DNA from: CAIXDB01 sp038327915
Lineage (GTDB): Bacteria > Patescibacteriota > Minisyncoccia > Phycocordibacterales > DATDWN01
NCBI GenBank assembly: GCA_038327915.1
Contig: JBBQLO010000007.1
Coordinates: 1 to 29,622, forward strand
Direction of reading: 5' to 3'
Length of the DNA stretch: 29,622 bases
In this document: one piece after another, positions 14,760 through 23,916 of the stretch
Numbering within the stretch: the stretch's first letter is position 1
How the letters are laid out: each line of letters begins with the position of its first letter
Made by a program: the position numbers and the translations under genes
The notes under the pieces: generated by a model
What the model saw: the letters and a program-made list of their open reading frames with translations, nothing else
Told to the model about the DNA's origin: nothing
Databases searched by the model: none

Positions 14760-15380
14760 ATGAAAAGAATGTCTGTTCGCACTGGATTTACTCTTATTGA
14801 AATGATGGTTTCCATCGCTATTATTACACTACTTGTGTCGGTAGTTTTCTACAACTATCGAACGTTTAATAATAGACTTGCTTCTTCTTCGGCAGGACAA
14901 GAAATTGCTCTTGCCACTCGCCAAGCTCAAACATACGGTTTGTCGGTGAAAGAAGTAACTGCGGGTGGGGGCGATTTTAACACGGGGTATGGTCTGTTTC
15001 TTGACGCGAGTAACCCAACAGCTTTTTATATTTTTGCTGATACAAATCATAATGGAAAATATGACGGAGACGCAGCGTGTTCGGCCGGCACTGAATGTGT
15101 ACAAAAAACACCATTACGTGATGCGGTATCTATAGTTTCTTTGTGCGGTACTGATAATTCAGGTACCCAGTACTGCCCCCCTTCTAGTGCAGTATCTCTC
15201 AATATTGTTTTTGTGAGACCTAATACTGATGCAGTAATTCAGTTTACTAATTCGGGGGGATCCATAGTAGGAGGTACATACCAGTCTGCTACTATCACTC
15301 TTGCAATACCAGGGACAAATGACCCTGCGACTCAGTCCGTGGTCACTGTTGATCTGACTGGCCGAATCTCCGTTAAGTAA
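14760..15380 (+). CDS. Minor pseudopilin (GspH/FimT-like)
   Basis: 206 residues from ATG 14760. A leader MKRMSVRTG precedes FTLIEMMVSIAIITLLVSVV, with Glu+5 present. After the helix comes a beta-rich domain with a short Ca-site-like insertion (FADTNHNGKYDGDAAC) and four cysteines. The DxNxNGxxD pattern is an EF-like calcium loop often seen in pilus subunits. It is the first of four consecutive subunit genes, which form the priming tip complex in related pili. Cleaved by PilD. Confidence 0.85.
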   Translation: MKRMSVRTGFTLIEMMVSIAIITLLVSVVFYNYRTFNNRLASSSAGQEIALATRQAQTYGLSVKEVTAGGGDFNTGYGLFLDASNPTAFYIFADTNHNGKYDGDAACSAGTECVQKTPLRDAVSIVSLCGTDNSGTQYCPPSSAVSLNIVFVRPNTDAVIQFTNSGGSIVGGTYQSATITLAIPGTNDPATQSVVTVDLTGRISVK

Positions 15381-15393
15381 AGTCTTCCAAATT

Positions 15394-15984
15394 ATGATAA
15401 AAAAATTAAAATTAAAAAATGTGTCGTTAAAGATTTTCGGGAGAAATCTCAATATGGGTTTTACTTTGGTCGAGCTTCTTGCCTCCGTGGCTGTTTTTAG
15501 CCTTATCATGGTTATGTCCCTTGGTTCTATACTTGCGGTACTCGATGCAAATCACAAGTCTCAAACCTTACGTACGGTGATGGATAATCTAAATTTCACC
15601 CTTGAAGGAATGACTCGGTCCATACGTTTTGGTCAAAACTATCATTGTGGATCAGGAGGAGATACTACTGTCTCGGCAGATTGTGCTGGTGGGCAAAATA
15701 GTCTCACAATAAAAGACTCTGCTGGTAGACAAGTCACTTATTTTCTATCTGGCACCCAAATCGCTCGCTCAATAAATGGTGGTACCGCATTTTTTCTGAC
15801 GTCTAGCGACGTCACTATTCAATCACTCACATTTCGTGTTTTTGGATCGGCACCGTATCCGGGAGATTTGCTTCAGCCTCAAGTCATTATTGTTATTCAG
15901 GGATATGCTGATCAGAAAAATCTAGCCAAATCCTCCTTTACGCTAGAGACGACCATATCTCAACGTAAATTCGACTTTCAATAG
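15394..15984 (+). CDS. Minor pseudopilin (PilW/GspJ-like)
   Basis: 196 residues. A longer basic leader (about 22 residues) ends in MG, followed by FTLVELLASVAVFSLIMVMSLG; Glu+5 is present. The mature part has a helix with DNLNFTLEGMTRSIRFGQNY, the pattern of PilW/GspJ family subunits, then beta strands ending in FTLETTISQR. It begins 13 bases after the preceding subunit gene, same operon. Confidence 0.82.
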   Translation: MIKKLKLKNVSLKIFGRNLNMGFTLVELLASVAVFSLIMVMSLGSILAVLDANHKSQTLRTVMDNLNFTLEGMTRSIRFGQNYHCGSGGDTTVSADCAGGQNSLTIKDSAGRQVTYFLSGTQIARSINGGTAFFLTSSDVTIQSLTFRVFGSAPYPGDLLQPQVIIVIQGYADQKNLAKSSFTLETTISQRKFDFQ

Positions 15985-15996
15985 TATTTTAAAAAC

Positions 15997-16581
15997 ATGA
16001 TACGAAAAATAAATAAACAAATAGAAAAAAACAGAGATAAAAAAAGAGGATTTACGCTAGTAGAAACACTTGTGGCGGTCTCTATTTTGTCTATTTCTAT
16101 ACTTGGAACTTTTACTGCAGTGCAAAATGGCTTGCAGAATTCTACATTTGCTAAAGACCAAATAACTGCGTTTTATCTGACTCAAGAAGTGATGGAATAT
16201 ATGCGCAATATCCGTGATGAAAATGCTCTCCATTCTATCAGTGCTGTATCCAGTGGAGGATCTTCGATCAGTTGGCTTCACGGACTTTCTGAAATTGGAA
16301 GCGATCCATGTTATTTTGGTAACACCTGCACACTGGATTCGCCACGCAAAACTTTGGCTACATGCTCTGGTAGTTGGGGCTCTTGTCCGTATCTTAACGA
16401 GGATTCAACAAGTGGTTTGTTTGGCTATACAGGAGGTTGGCCGGTCTCACGCTTTCAGCGCGAGATACAATTTCAAAGCATCAATGCACATGAAATAATT
16501 ATAAATGTTTCGATTACATGGAAGAGTGGATCGTTTGTGAAGACATTTAAGGGGGGACAATCCCTTATGGACTGGCAATAA
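15997..16581 (+). CDS. Minor pseudopilin (PilV/GspI-like)
   Basis: 194 residues. A highly basic leader (RKINKQIEKNRDKKRG) precedes FTLVETLVAVSILSISILG with Glu+5, then QNGLQNSTFAKDQITAFYLTQEVMEYMRNIRDEN, the 'A..L..E.ME..R..RD' pattern of PilV/GspI proteins. Four cysteines lie in the globular part. Same operon, 12-base spacing. Confidence 0.83.
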   Translation: MIRKINKQIEKNRDKKRGFTLVETLVAVSILSISILGTFTAVQNGLQNSTFAKDQITAFYLTQEVMEYMRNIRDENALHSISAVSSGGSSISWLHGLSEIGSDPCYFGNTCTLDSPRKTLATCSGSWGSCPYLNEDSTSGLFGYTGGWPVSRFQREIQFQSINAHEIIINVSITWKSGSFVKTFKGGQSLMDWQ

Positions 16582-16593
16582 AAAATCCAAATT

Positions 16594-17088
16594 ATGAAAA
16601 CAATAAAAAATCAAAATGGATTTACACTACTCATTGCTATTTTAGTCACCGGCATGCTTCTTTTGGTTAGTTTTGTTGTCAGCAATATTGCTCTCAAGCA
16701 ACTTGTCTTGGCCTACTCCGGGCAAGAATCTCAGTATGCATTTTATAATGGTGACAGTGGTGTGGAGTGTGCTATATATTGGGATCTCAAATATGGTACG
16801 CAGAGTGCATTTGATAAATATATTGCAGGTTCGGTGAACTGTAATGGCCAGACAGTCACCAGTGGTAGTCAGACCGTACCGACTATTCCTACCCAGTCAT
16901 CTGTGGTGGGTGGGGGAGGTGATTCTAACCCGGTCAGTCTTTTTAAGATTGATTATACACATGGCTGTGCCATTGTTCGGGTAACCAAGCTGGCAAACGG
17001 TAACACGACCGTCGAATCCCGTGGTTACAATACTTGTAACACTTCCTCCGACCGTAGGTTTGAAAGAGGAATTACGATTACGTATTAA
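16594..17088 (+). CDS. Minor pilus subunit lacking Glu+5 (PilX/GspK-like)
   Basis: 164 residues. The leader MKTIKNQNG precedes FTLLIAILVTGMLLLVSFVV; the residue at +5 is not Glu, as in PilX/GspK subunits that sit at the pilus tip and so lack a charge partner below. The SQYAFYNGDSGVECAIYW stretch (A...A..G.E.A) is typical of PilX-type N-termini. Last gene of the operon; the following 146 bases hold a GCTCAT/ATGAGC stem but no clear terminator. Confidence 0.8.
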   Translation: MKTIKNQNGFTLLIAILVTGMLLLVSFVVSNIALKQLVLAYSGQESQYAFYNGDSGVECAIYWDLKYGTQSAFDKYIAGSVNCNGQTVTSGSQTVPTIPTQSSVVGGGGDSNPVSLFKIDYTHGCAIVRVTKLANGNTTVESRGYNTCNTSSDRRFERGITITY

Positions 17089-17234
17089 AACCTATCAACT
17101 AACTCCGCATGTTTTAGAAAGACTCAAAATCTTAAATTTTGCTCATAATTAGAAACTTTATAATGAGCGAGGGGAATTAATTGAAGCGCTTTTAAGAGAA
17201 TAGAAAACTATTTTTAGTGTGATAGTATGTTTGT

Positions 17235-19328
17235 ATGCCACAAAGGATTTCACAGAAAGTGCCCGCATATGTCCTTGAACGCCTTTCCAAGCTCAAGGCC
17301 ACCATCGAGCATCATCGGTACAACTACCACGTGCTCGATGTGGAAGAAATTTCAGCTGAAGCACTTGATTCTCTTAAGCGTGAACTTGGAGAGATTGAAA
17401 CTACATATCCTGAGCTTGTTACTTCTGATTCGCCGTCGCAGAGAGTTGCCGGGGGACCCATTCCTGGGTTCAAAAAGATCTCTCACAAAGTGCCCCAGTG
17501 GTCTTTTAATGACGCATTTACGGAAGAAGATATGCGTGACTTTGACACCCGAATAAAGCGGATGCTTGCAAAAGAATTTGGTCATGATGTGTCGCCTACA
17601 TACACCTGTGAATTAAAAATAGATGGATTGAAAGTTGTATTGGAGTATGTCAAAGGTGTGTTAATAACTGCTGCGACACGCGGTGATGGAACGGTGGGTG
17701 AGAATGTCACAGCAAATGTTCGGACGATTGAGTCAGTACCGCTTGTGCTCCGTTATGTGGATGCTGTAACTGCACGCCTTTCTCATACTGCTCTGGATAG
17801 TACTGTGAATATTATTGTCGAAGGTGAAGTATGGTTACCAAAAAAAGAATTCGAGCGTATCAATACAGCTCGGGCAAAAGCAGATGAAGCTATTTTTGCC
17901 AATCCTCGTAATATGGCCGCAGGAACTTTGCGACAGCTCGATCCGCGAATAGTGGCAGAGCGACGTTTGCAGACATTTGTATATGATATTTCGCAGTATT
18001 ATCATGATCACAACGGCACAAACGAGAAAATACCTGCAACTCAAATGGGTGAATTAGAATTACTTAAAAAACTTGGTTTCAAGGTCAATCCTCATGCTCG
18101 TGAATGTAAAAATATAGACGAAGTTATTGCTTTCTGGAAAGAATGGCAGAAGAAAAATACGAAACAAGTATATCAAATAGACGGTGTGGCGGTTAAAGTA
18201 AATGAGCGAAAGTACCAAGAGGCACTTGGTTACACAGGCAAGGCGCCACGTTTTGCTATTGCGTTTAAATTCCCGGCAGAACAAGTGACGACCGTGGTGG
18301 AAGATATTGTCCTGCAAGTGGGGCGAACTGGCGTCCTCACACCCGTCGCCCATTTGCGACCTGTTTCTGTTGCTGGTTCAACAGTCTCGCGAGCAACACT
18401 ACACAATGAGGATGAAATTCGACGGCTCGATGTGCGAGTTGGAGATACAGTGATTCTTCAAAAAGCAGGTGATGTTATTCCTGATATTGTATCGGTCTTG
18501 ACAGAAATGCGGACCGGGAAAGAAAAAAAATATGAATGGCCGACACATGTGGCGGTGTGTGGCGACGACGGTGCGATTGAGAGAATTCCTGGTCAGGTTG
18601 CGTGGAGGTGTGTGAATAAAAATTCATTTGCTCAGCAGAAAAGAAAATTTTATCATTTTGTTTCCAAAAAGGCCTTAAATATAGAAAAACTTGGACCAAA
18701 GATTATTGATGTTCTTTTGCAAGAAAACATAATTGCTGAATATGCAGATATTTTTGCTTTAAAAAAAGACGATATGCTTGTTTTGCCACGCTTTGCCCTA
18801 AAGTCAGTTGAAAATTTACTCGCCTCGATTGAGGTGGCTCGTACCACAACACTCGCTCGGCTTTTGGTCGGACTTTCTATTCCCCAAGTGGGTGAAGAAA
18901 CTGCGTATGATCTTGCGATGCATTTTGGTAGTATTAAAAAAATTCGCATGAGTGCTTTTGAAGAATTGGAAGTGCTGAGTGGTGTGGGTCCAATTATTGC
19001 TCGTGCAATTGTTGATTTTTTTATTTCAAATGAGAATAAAAAAACGGTTGATCACCTACTTACACAACTGACCATTGAAACTGTTTCTGTGTCTCGTTCT
19101 GCCGGCAAATTTTCTTGCAAGACGTTTGTTTTGACTGGTACTCTTTCATCACTTAGTCGGGATGAAGCAAAAGCAAAAATTCGCACTTTCGGTGGAGCTG
19201 TTTCAGAAAGTGTTTCAGAAGAAACTGATTTTGTTGTAGCGGGGGAGAATGCAGGCTCAAAACTTTCAAAAGCTGAAAAACTTGGAGTCCGAGTGTTGTT
19301 AGAGAAAGAATTTTTAGCTTTGCTCTAA
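17235..19328 (+). CDS. ligA: NAD-dependent DNA ligase LigA
   Basis: 697 residues, normal length. The adenylation lysine is K128 in CELKIDG; TRGDGTVGENVT and the AFKFPAEQ motif near the end of the nucleotidyl domain are intact. The OB region (VGRTGVLTPVAHLRPV), a degenerate zinc finger, helix-hairpin-helix repeats and a C-terminal BRCT domain (about 620-697) follow. In the finger only two of four Cys are seen (AVCGDD, WRCVN); the last is Ser in NKNSFAQQ where NxxCPAQ is usual. The enzyme seals nicks in replication and repair. ATG 17235 follows a TAGTAT/GATAGT -10-like box by 6-8 bases, so its mRNA may be leaderless. Confidence 0.95.
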   Translation: MPQRISQKVPAYVLERLSKLKATIEHHRYNYHVLDVEEISAEALDSLKRELGEIETTYPELVTSDSPSQRVAGGPIPGFKKISHKVPQWSFNDAFTEEDMRDFDTRIKRMLAKEFGHDVSPTYTCELKIDGLKVVLEYVKGVLITAATRGDGTVGENVTANVRTIESVPLVLRYVDAVTARLSHTALDSTVNIIVEGEVWLPKKEFERINTARAKADEAIFANPRNMAAGTLRQLDPRIVAERRLQTFVYDISQYYHDHNGTNEKIPATQMGELELLKKLGFKVNPHARECKNIDEVIAFWKEWQKKNTKQVYQIDGVAVKVNERKYQEALGYTGKAPRFAIAFKFPAEQVTTVVEDIVLQVGRTGVLTPVAHLRPVSVAGSTVSRATLHNEDEIRRLDVRVGDTVILQKAGDVIPDIVSVLTEMRTGKEKKYEWPTHVAVCGDDGAIERIPGQVAWRCVNKNSFAQQKRKFYHFVSKKALNIEKLGPKIIDVLLQENIIAEYADIFALKKDDMLVLPRFALKSVENLLASIEVARTTTLARLLVGLSIPQVGEETAYDLAMHFGSIKKIRMSAFEELEVLSGVGPIIARAIVDFFISNENKKTVDHLLTQLTIETVSVSRSAGKFSCKTFVLTGTLSSLSRDEAKAKIRTFGGAVSESVSEETDFVVAGENAGSKLSKAEKLGVRVLLEKEFLALL

Positions 19329-19346
19329 ATATGCTATTGTAAATGC

Positions 19347-19649
19347 ATGATCACTTCCGCAGACATTACACACTTGGCTTCACTTTCTCGCATAGAACTT
19401 TTAGAGGAAGAGGCTGTTGATCTGGCGAAAGAGGTTGACTTGATTTTAACCTACGTTGGACAGATTAGACAGGCAACAGAAAAGATTGGGGACGATTTCC
19501 CTTTGAATGCAATGCAGGATGTTTCTGTATTGCATAATGTTATGCGTGAGGACACTGTTGAGTACGCACCGGGTAAATATACAGAAAGTATTCTTTCCAA
19601 TACTCCTTTCCGGGAAGGAAATTATCTAAAAGTTAAAAAAATTCTTTAA
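19347..19649 (+). CDS. gatC: Aspartyl/glutamyl-tRNA amidotransferase subunit C
   Basis: 100 residues with the GatC pattern: ITSADITHLASLSRIEL, a helix ending in DLILTYVGQI, then a 'PLNAMQDVSVLHNVMREDTVE' segment like the family P....R.D, and a closing F.VKKIL. GatC clamps GatA to GatB in the complex that makes Gln-tRNA and/or Asn-tRNA. TATTGT (19335-19340) ends 6 bases before ATG, so a leaderless start is likely. gatA follows 21 bases downstream; gatB is not in the window. Confidence 0.9.
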   Translation: MITSADITHLASLSRIELLEEEAVDLAKEVDLILTYVGQIRQATEKIGDDFPLNAMQDVSVLHNVMREDTVEYAPGKYTESILSNTPFREGNYLKVKKIL

Positions 19650-19670
19650 AAAAATCTACACAGGGACACC

Positions 19671-21104
19671 ATGATCGATCTCTCTACATTGACTATTGTA
19701 AGTGCGAGAAAAAAACTTGACGCAAAGGAATTCACTTGCCGTGATCTTGCTCTTGCATATCTGCACGAAATAGAAAAAAAGAATAAAGAGATAAATGCCT
19801 ACCTCGAAGTGTATGATGACGTACTGACTCAAGCTGAGAGTGCCGACAAACGCATGGCTTCAGGAGATATTTTTCCATTAACTGGGATTCCTATCGCCAT
19901 TAAAGACAATATTGTTATTGATGGAAAACGAGCGACATCGGCTTCAAAAATTCTTGAAGGATTTGTCTCTCCGTATGATGCAACAGTGATTACCAAATTA
20001 AAAAAACAAGGAGCGGTGTTTCTTGGCCGAACGAATATGGATGAATTCGCCATGGGCGGTTCTACAGAAAATTCTGCATATGGTCCAACAAAGAATCCTC
20101 ACGATACTTCACGAGTGCCTGGTGGTTCCTCTGGAGGTTCAGTTGCGGCGGTTGCAGCACACATGGCTCTTGCGTCGCTTGGGTCTGATACTGGAGGTTC
20201 AGTTCGAGAACCTTCGGCCTTTTGTGGTGTGGTGGGTCTCAAACCGACGTATGGACGAGTCTCACGACACGGACTCATGGCGATGGGTTCCTCGCTAGAC
20301 TGTATTGGACCGGTGACCAAGACCGTGACAGATTCAGAAATCATGTGTCGTGCTATACAAGGCATCGACCCACTCGACAGTACGACGTATCCGGATGTGG
20401 TGGACAAGAAACATAAAACAGGGAACATGGTTGTGGGTGTGCCGTACCACATTCTCGATCAAGAGGGAATTGACCCTGCAATACGTACAAATTTTAATGA
20501 ATCAATTGAGAAATTAAAAAGTCTCGGGTATGAGATTCGAGTTATCACACTACCAAATATTTCCTATTCTCTTTCTGTGTACTACATTCTCATGCCTGCT
20601 GAAGTTTCTTCAAACATGGCTCGCTATGACGGAGTCAAATACGGCCTCCATATTGATGGAGATAATTTACTCGGAGATTATGTGAAGACTCGTCGCCACG
20701 GTTTTGGGGCAGAAGTGCGGCGTCGAATTCTCGTCGGTACCTACGTGCTCTCGACTGGTTACTACGACGCTTACTACGGTACAGCTCTCAAGCTCCGAGA
20801 GAAAATATCAGCAGATTTTAAAAAAAGTTTCGAGGAAGTAGATATTATTGCCACCCCTACTACACCGACTGTTGCATGGAAGATTGGCGAAAAAGCCCAC
20901 GACCCCTTGTCAGTGTATTTGGCAGATATTTTTACTGTTCCTGCAAACATTGTTGGCATTCCAGCTCTTTCCGTGCCTTCCGGAACAGTTTCTGTCGAAG
21001 GTAAAAACCTGCCTGTTGGCTTGCAGTTTATGGCTCCACATGATTGTGAAGATCTTCTTTTTGAAGTCGGAAAGAAATTTCTTGGGGAATATTTTGTTAT
21101 GTAA
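19671..21104 (+). CDS. gatA: Aspartyl/glutamyl-tRNA amidotransferase subunit A
   Basis: 477 residues, full length amidase-signature enzyme. The catalytic triad is visible: Lys78 in GIPIAIKDN, Ser153/154 in PGGSSGGS, and nucleophile Ser177 in GSDTGGSVREP. The position after SV/IR is Glu rather than the common Gln. GatA releases ammonia from glutamine and passes it to GatB for amidation of mischarged tRNA. Together with gatC and the tRNA-Asp nearby this indicates the indirect route to Gln-tRNA or Asn-tRNA. Confidence 0.95.
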   Translation: MIDLSTLTIVSARKKLDAKEFTCRDLALAYLHEIEKKNKEINAYLEVYDDVLTQAESADKRMASGDIFPLTGIPIAIKDNIVIDGKRATSASKILEGFVSPYDATVITKLKKQGAVFLGRTNMDEFAMGGSTENSAYGPTKNPHDTSRVPGGSSGGSVAAVAAHMALASLGSDTGGSVREPSAFCGVVGLKPTYGRVSRHGLMAMGSSLDCIGPVTKTVTDSEIMCRAIQGIDPLDSTTYPDVVDKKHKTGNMVVGVPYHILDQEGIDPAIRTNFNESIEKLKSLGYEIRVITLPNISYSLSVYYILMPAEVSSNMARYDGVKYGLHIDGDNLLGDYVKTRRHGFGAEVRRRILVGTYVLSTGYYDAYYGTALKLREKISADFKKSFEEVDIIATPTTPTVAWKIGEKAHDPLSVYLADIFTVPANIVGIPALSVPSGTVSVEGKNLPVGLQFMAPHDCEDLLFEVGKKFLGEYFVM

Positions 21105-21139
21105 TGAGTGACTAATTTTTGATTTTTTCTTTTATTTTC

Positions 21140-22141
21140 ATGGCAGACCCAATTAAACCAACAGATAAACCCGCGGATAAAAAGTTCGATAAGCCAGCAC
21201 CTGCGGCTGCTCCGGCAAAAGATCCATTTATAGAAATTGTTAGTTTTTTTGCAGTTATTTTTATAGCATTGTTTTTATTGAACGGACTTTTTCGGATGAT
21301 TAACTCTAGTCATCTTTTTTCACGGGGTTTTTCAGGACTTACTCCAAAAGGGATTATACTTAATCATACTCGGCCGATTGTCTCGCTCAATAATCCTATC
21401 GGTGCACATGTTGTCGCGTTACATGATCTCTCTGTATACAATGATCCGGGCGGTAAGAAAGTTGGGGATCAACCCTTCAACGCTCGGGGGAAAATAGTAC
21501 AAGGACCAGTGACGATAGCTGGAGTGACGTATTATTACGTTGATTTTGATACCGGTACCGACGGGTGGGTCAGGGAATCAGACATTGGGTATCTTGAAAG
21601 CGAGCCGAATGGATTTGAACGTTTTATTATGTTTTTATTTGACTTCATTTCTTTTATTAGACTAGTCGCAGTACTTTTTTCCATCGTTCTCATCGGTTTT
21701 ATTACATATGTTGTACGGCGATTGACCGCGATTCGGGTTAATGAGCAAAAATTATTATATATGGAAAGCACTGCCGGTCTACCGAAACCCGAAGATACTG
21801 CTTCGAGTTCTGCCACTGTATCGAATATCGTTTTAAAATGGCAGAAAATTAAAAGTTATGCGCAGTCAGAAAATGAAAATGATTGGCGGCAGTCTATTAT
21901 TGAAGCAGATATAATGCTTGCGAATTTGCTTGAAGTTCTTGGTTTACCAGGGGATACGATGGGGGATAAGTTAAAAGCAGTTGAGAAAAGTGATTTTCTT
22001 ACAATAGATCAGGCTTGGGAAGCACATAAGGTTCGTAATCAAATTGCTCACGATGGTGTAGATTTCAAAATTTCCCAGCGTGAGACTAAACGAGTGATCA
22101 GTTTGTATGAGGAAATATTTGAAGAATTTAAGATAATTTAA
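21140..22141 (+). CDS. Membrane protein with SH3-like domain and HEPN-like RxxxxH motif
   Basis: 333 residues from the ATG at 21140 (a start seven codons earlier is less likely). There is a Pro/Ala/Lys-rich N-terminus, a membrane helix at about 29-52, a bacterial SH3-like domain (about 90-155: VVALHDLSVYNDPGGKKVG...GWVRES), and a hydrophobic stretch with one or two helices (about 165-200). A helical C-terminal region ends in AWEAHKVRNQIAHDG. RNQIAH has the R-x4-H spacing of HEPN ribonucleases. Proteins of this type recur in Parcubacteria without known function. The SH3 domain would be extracytoplasmic and the HEPN-like end cytoplasmic. Not named. Confidence 0.65.
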   Translation: MADPIKPTDKPADKKFDKPAPAAAPAKDPFIEIVSFFAVIFIALFLLNGLFRMINSSHLFSRGFSGLTPKGIILNHTRPIVSLNNPIGAHVVALHDLSVYNDPGGKKVGDQPFNARGKIVQGPVTIAGVTYYYVDFDTGTDGWVRESDIGYLESEPNGFERFIMFLFDFISFIRLVAVLFSIVLIGFITYVVRRLTAIRVNEQKLLYMESTAGLPKPEDTASSSATVSNIVLKWQKIKSYAQSENENDWRQSIIEADIMLANLLEVLGLPGDTMGDKLKAVEKSDFLTIDQAWEAHKVRNQIAHDGVDFKISQRETKRVISLYEEIFEEFKII

Positions 22142-22191
22142 TTGGTTGCTTAATTGATTTCATTTTTAATTCATGATACTCTTTTCTTCAT

Positions 22192-22262
22192 AGCGGGGTG
22201 GAGAAGTAGTATCTCGGGAGGCTCATAACCTCCAGACTCACGTGCAAATCGTGGCCCCGCAA
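22192..22262 (+). tRNA. Initiator tRNA-fMet (anticodon CAT)
   Basis: 71 nt. Acceptor 2-7 GCGGGG pairs with CCCCGC, while position 1 (A) and position 72 (A) do not pair, the initiator hallmark (C1 x A72 in E. coli). A11-T24 in the D-stem also fits an initiator. The anticodon loop is CTCATAA in stem GGAGG/CCTCC; the third G-C pair of classical initiators is A-T here. The T-loop is TGCAAAT (G in place of T55) and the D-loop AGTAGTA lacks GG. CCA is not encoded. The tRNA ends only 6 bases before the next start codon. Confidence 0.85.
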
Positions 22263-22268
22263 CAAGAT

Positions 22269-23771
22269 ATGTCTCATTGTAAATTTATAAAATATATTTC
22301 AGTTTTCATGGCATTGTCTGCATTTTTTGCAGGCTATGTACAGGCAGCAACACCGACTGTCACTTCTTTTGTTGTTACGCCCAAAAATGCTGGGAGTGGA
22401 CAATTAATCTCGCTTTCTTGGAGTGGAAATAACACTACTGGTTTTAATTTGTATTACCCGTGTGTTCCTGGAGTCAAAGTAAAAAATCAGGACGGTACTA
22501 TTTTTTCTTGCGATACCAAAAACCCGACGAGTGCTCAAAGTTCTGATTCTTTTGGTCTGTACGTGATAAACACGAGTGGATTGCAAAAAACTCTTACATT
22601 TAAACTCTACCCAAAAGCTTTAGACGGAACAGAGAATATAGCTGGCGAACAGGACCAGTCTCTTGTTCTTGCTACAAGTCCTTTTCCTATAAATAATTTT
22701 TCAGCATCTGCAAGTACAACTGCGACTGGTGTTCCTGTAAACTTTACATGGAGTGGACTAGATGTGGATGGGGTCAATATAATGGTGGTGTGTCCCACTG
22801 ACATTTCTCTTGCATCTGCCGATGGCACTCAGAACATACCATGTAATCAAATTGCTTTCACCAACAAACTTTCCGCTTCTGGTTCGGTCGGTATTCTTTT
22901 TAGGAATGCAAATAATGATGTGTTACCGGTAACTGTTCGTGTGTTGCCTTATATTTCAGATAATTCATACGATCTTATCCATGCCCAGTCACTTGATCTC
23001 ACTATTGCAAGTGACAAAACTCTTCCATCACAAATTCTGGGTTTCAGTTCTTCGAGACCGTCTGTGCCTTCAGATGACAATGTGACATTGTCATGGACAA
23101 CCAAATACACTGTAGGAGTTAATCTTAAAATGAATTGTGTAGACGGAGTCTCATTGAGTCTCGTCACCTCAACTTCGACACTGCCTGTGCCGTGCAATGC
23201 ATTTTTTCCTGGAACTATTTCATCCTCCGCACTCTCTTCCAATGCTTCGACTACTATTTCCCTCAGTAATTTATCTACGCAAACAAAGACAGTGACTTTT
23301 TCGCTCATGACTCAGTTTGCAACAGGAGGATTTGACGGGGTAAATTTCCAAAAAATTTCTCTTTCAATCTCGCCAAAAGGTCAGGCAATACTCGTTTCGG
23401 CACCTATTGTAAACTCTCTTTCTTCTACGATTGCCACTTCTAGCCCTATTTCCATTACCACACCCACTTTTAATTCGGTACTTACTGGCAGTGGAAATAC
23501 TACAAGCAGTTCTTTGAGCGGGTTTTCTCCTCGGAAAAAATTTACTAAATTTCTCAAAACAGGTTCTCGCGGGGACGATGTGTTAGCATTACAAGAATTT
23601 TTAGTTCACAATACTAGTCTTTCACAAGGTGTTTCAGTGAGTGGATATTTTGGCAAGCTGACTGCCAAAGCTGTAGGGAAGTTTCAAATAAAATATAACA
23701 TTGCACAGTCAGGACAAGCGGGGTTTGGGACTCTTGGACCAGCCACTCGAGCAAAGTTAAACTCTTTATAG
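22269..23771 (+). CDS. Secreted protein with Ig-like repeats and a C-terminal peptidoglycan-binding domain
   Basis: 500 residues from ATG 22269; an in-frame GTG at 22242 lies inside tRNA-fMet and is rejected. The signal peptide reads FIKYISVFMALSAFFAGYVQA with an AxA site. Three similar modules of roughly 110-120 residues follow, each with 'V.F.WSG....G.N......GV.......' and a Cys pair (YYPCVPG/FSCDT; VVCPTD/IPCNQ; MNCVDG/VPCNA), probably disulfide-linked beta sandwiches. A Ser/Thr-rich linker leads to a PG_binding_1 domain (about 430-500: FLKTGSRGDDVLALQEFL...GYFGKLTAKAVGKFQ...GTLGPATRAKLN). Likely a wall-attached surface protein. Confidence 0.82.
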   Translation: MSHCKFIKYISVFMALSAFFAGYVQAATPTVTSFVVTPKNAGSGQLISLSWSGNNTTGFNLYYPCVPGVKVKNQDGTIFSCDTKNPTSAQSSDSFGLYVINTSGLQKTLTFKLYPKALDGTENIAGEQDQSLVLATSPFPINNFSASASTTATGVPVNFTWSGLDVDGVNIMVVCPTDISLASADGTQNIPCNQIAFTNKLSASGSVGILFRNANNDVLPVTVRVLPYISDNSYDLIHAQSLDLTIASDKTLPSQILGFSSSRPSVPSDDNVTLSWTTKYTVGVNLKMNCVDGVSLSLVTSTSTLPVPCNAFFPGTISSSALSSNASTTISLSNLSTQTKTVTFSLMTQFATGGFDGVNFQKISLSISPKGQAILVSAPIVNSLSSTIATSSPISITTPTFNSVLTGSGNTTSSSLSGFSPRKKFTKFLKTGSRGDDVLALQEFLVHNTSLSQGVSVSGYFGKLTAKAVGKFQIKYNIAQSGQAGFGTLGPATRAKLNSL

Positions 23772-23816
23772 ACTTTTAATTTTCTCAGTATTTTTTTGTG
23801 GCATTTTTTAGTGTAG

Positions 23817-23845
23817 TTGTGCCATTTTCTTTTTTCCATTATAGT
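23817..23845 (+). promoter_or_regulatory. Promoter of the CAT-anticodon tRNA
   Basis: TTGTGC (23817-23822), 17-nt spacer, TATAGT (23840-23845). The pre-tRNA leader contains a GTGGTA/TACCAC stem (about 23863-23896). Confidence 0.5.
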
Positions 23846-23916
23846 AGCTCTGTGTCTCTAAAGTGGTATAAATTGTAGTACATCTTTTTACCACCTAAAA
23901 GTAGTAGTATACGCAC

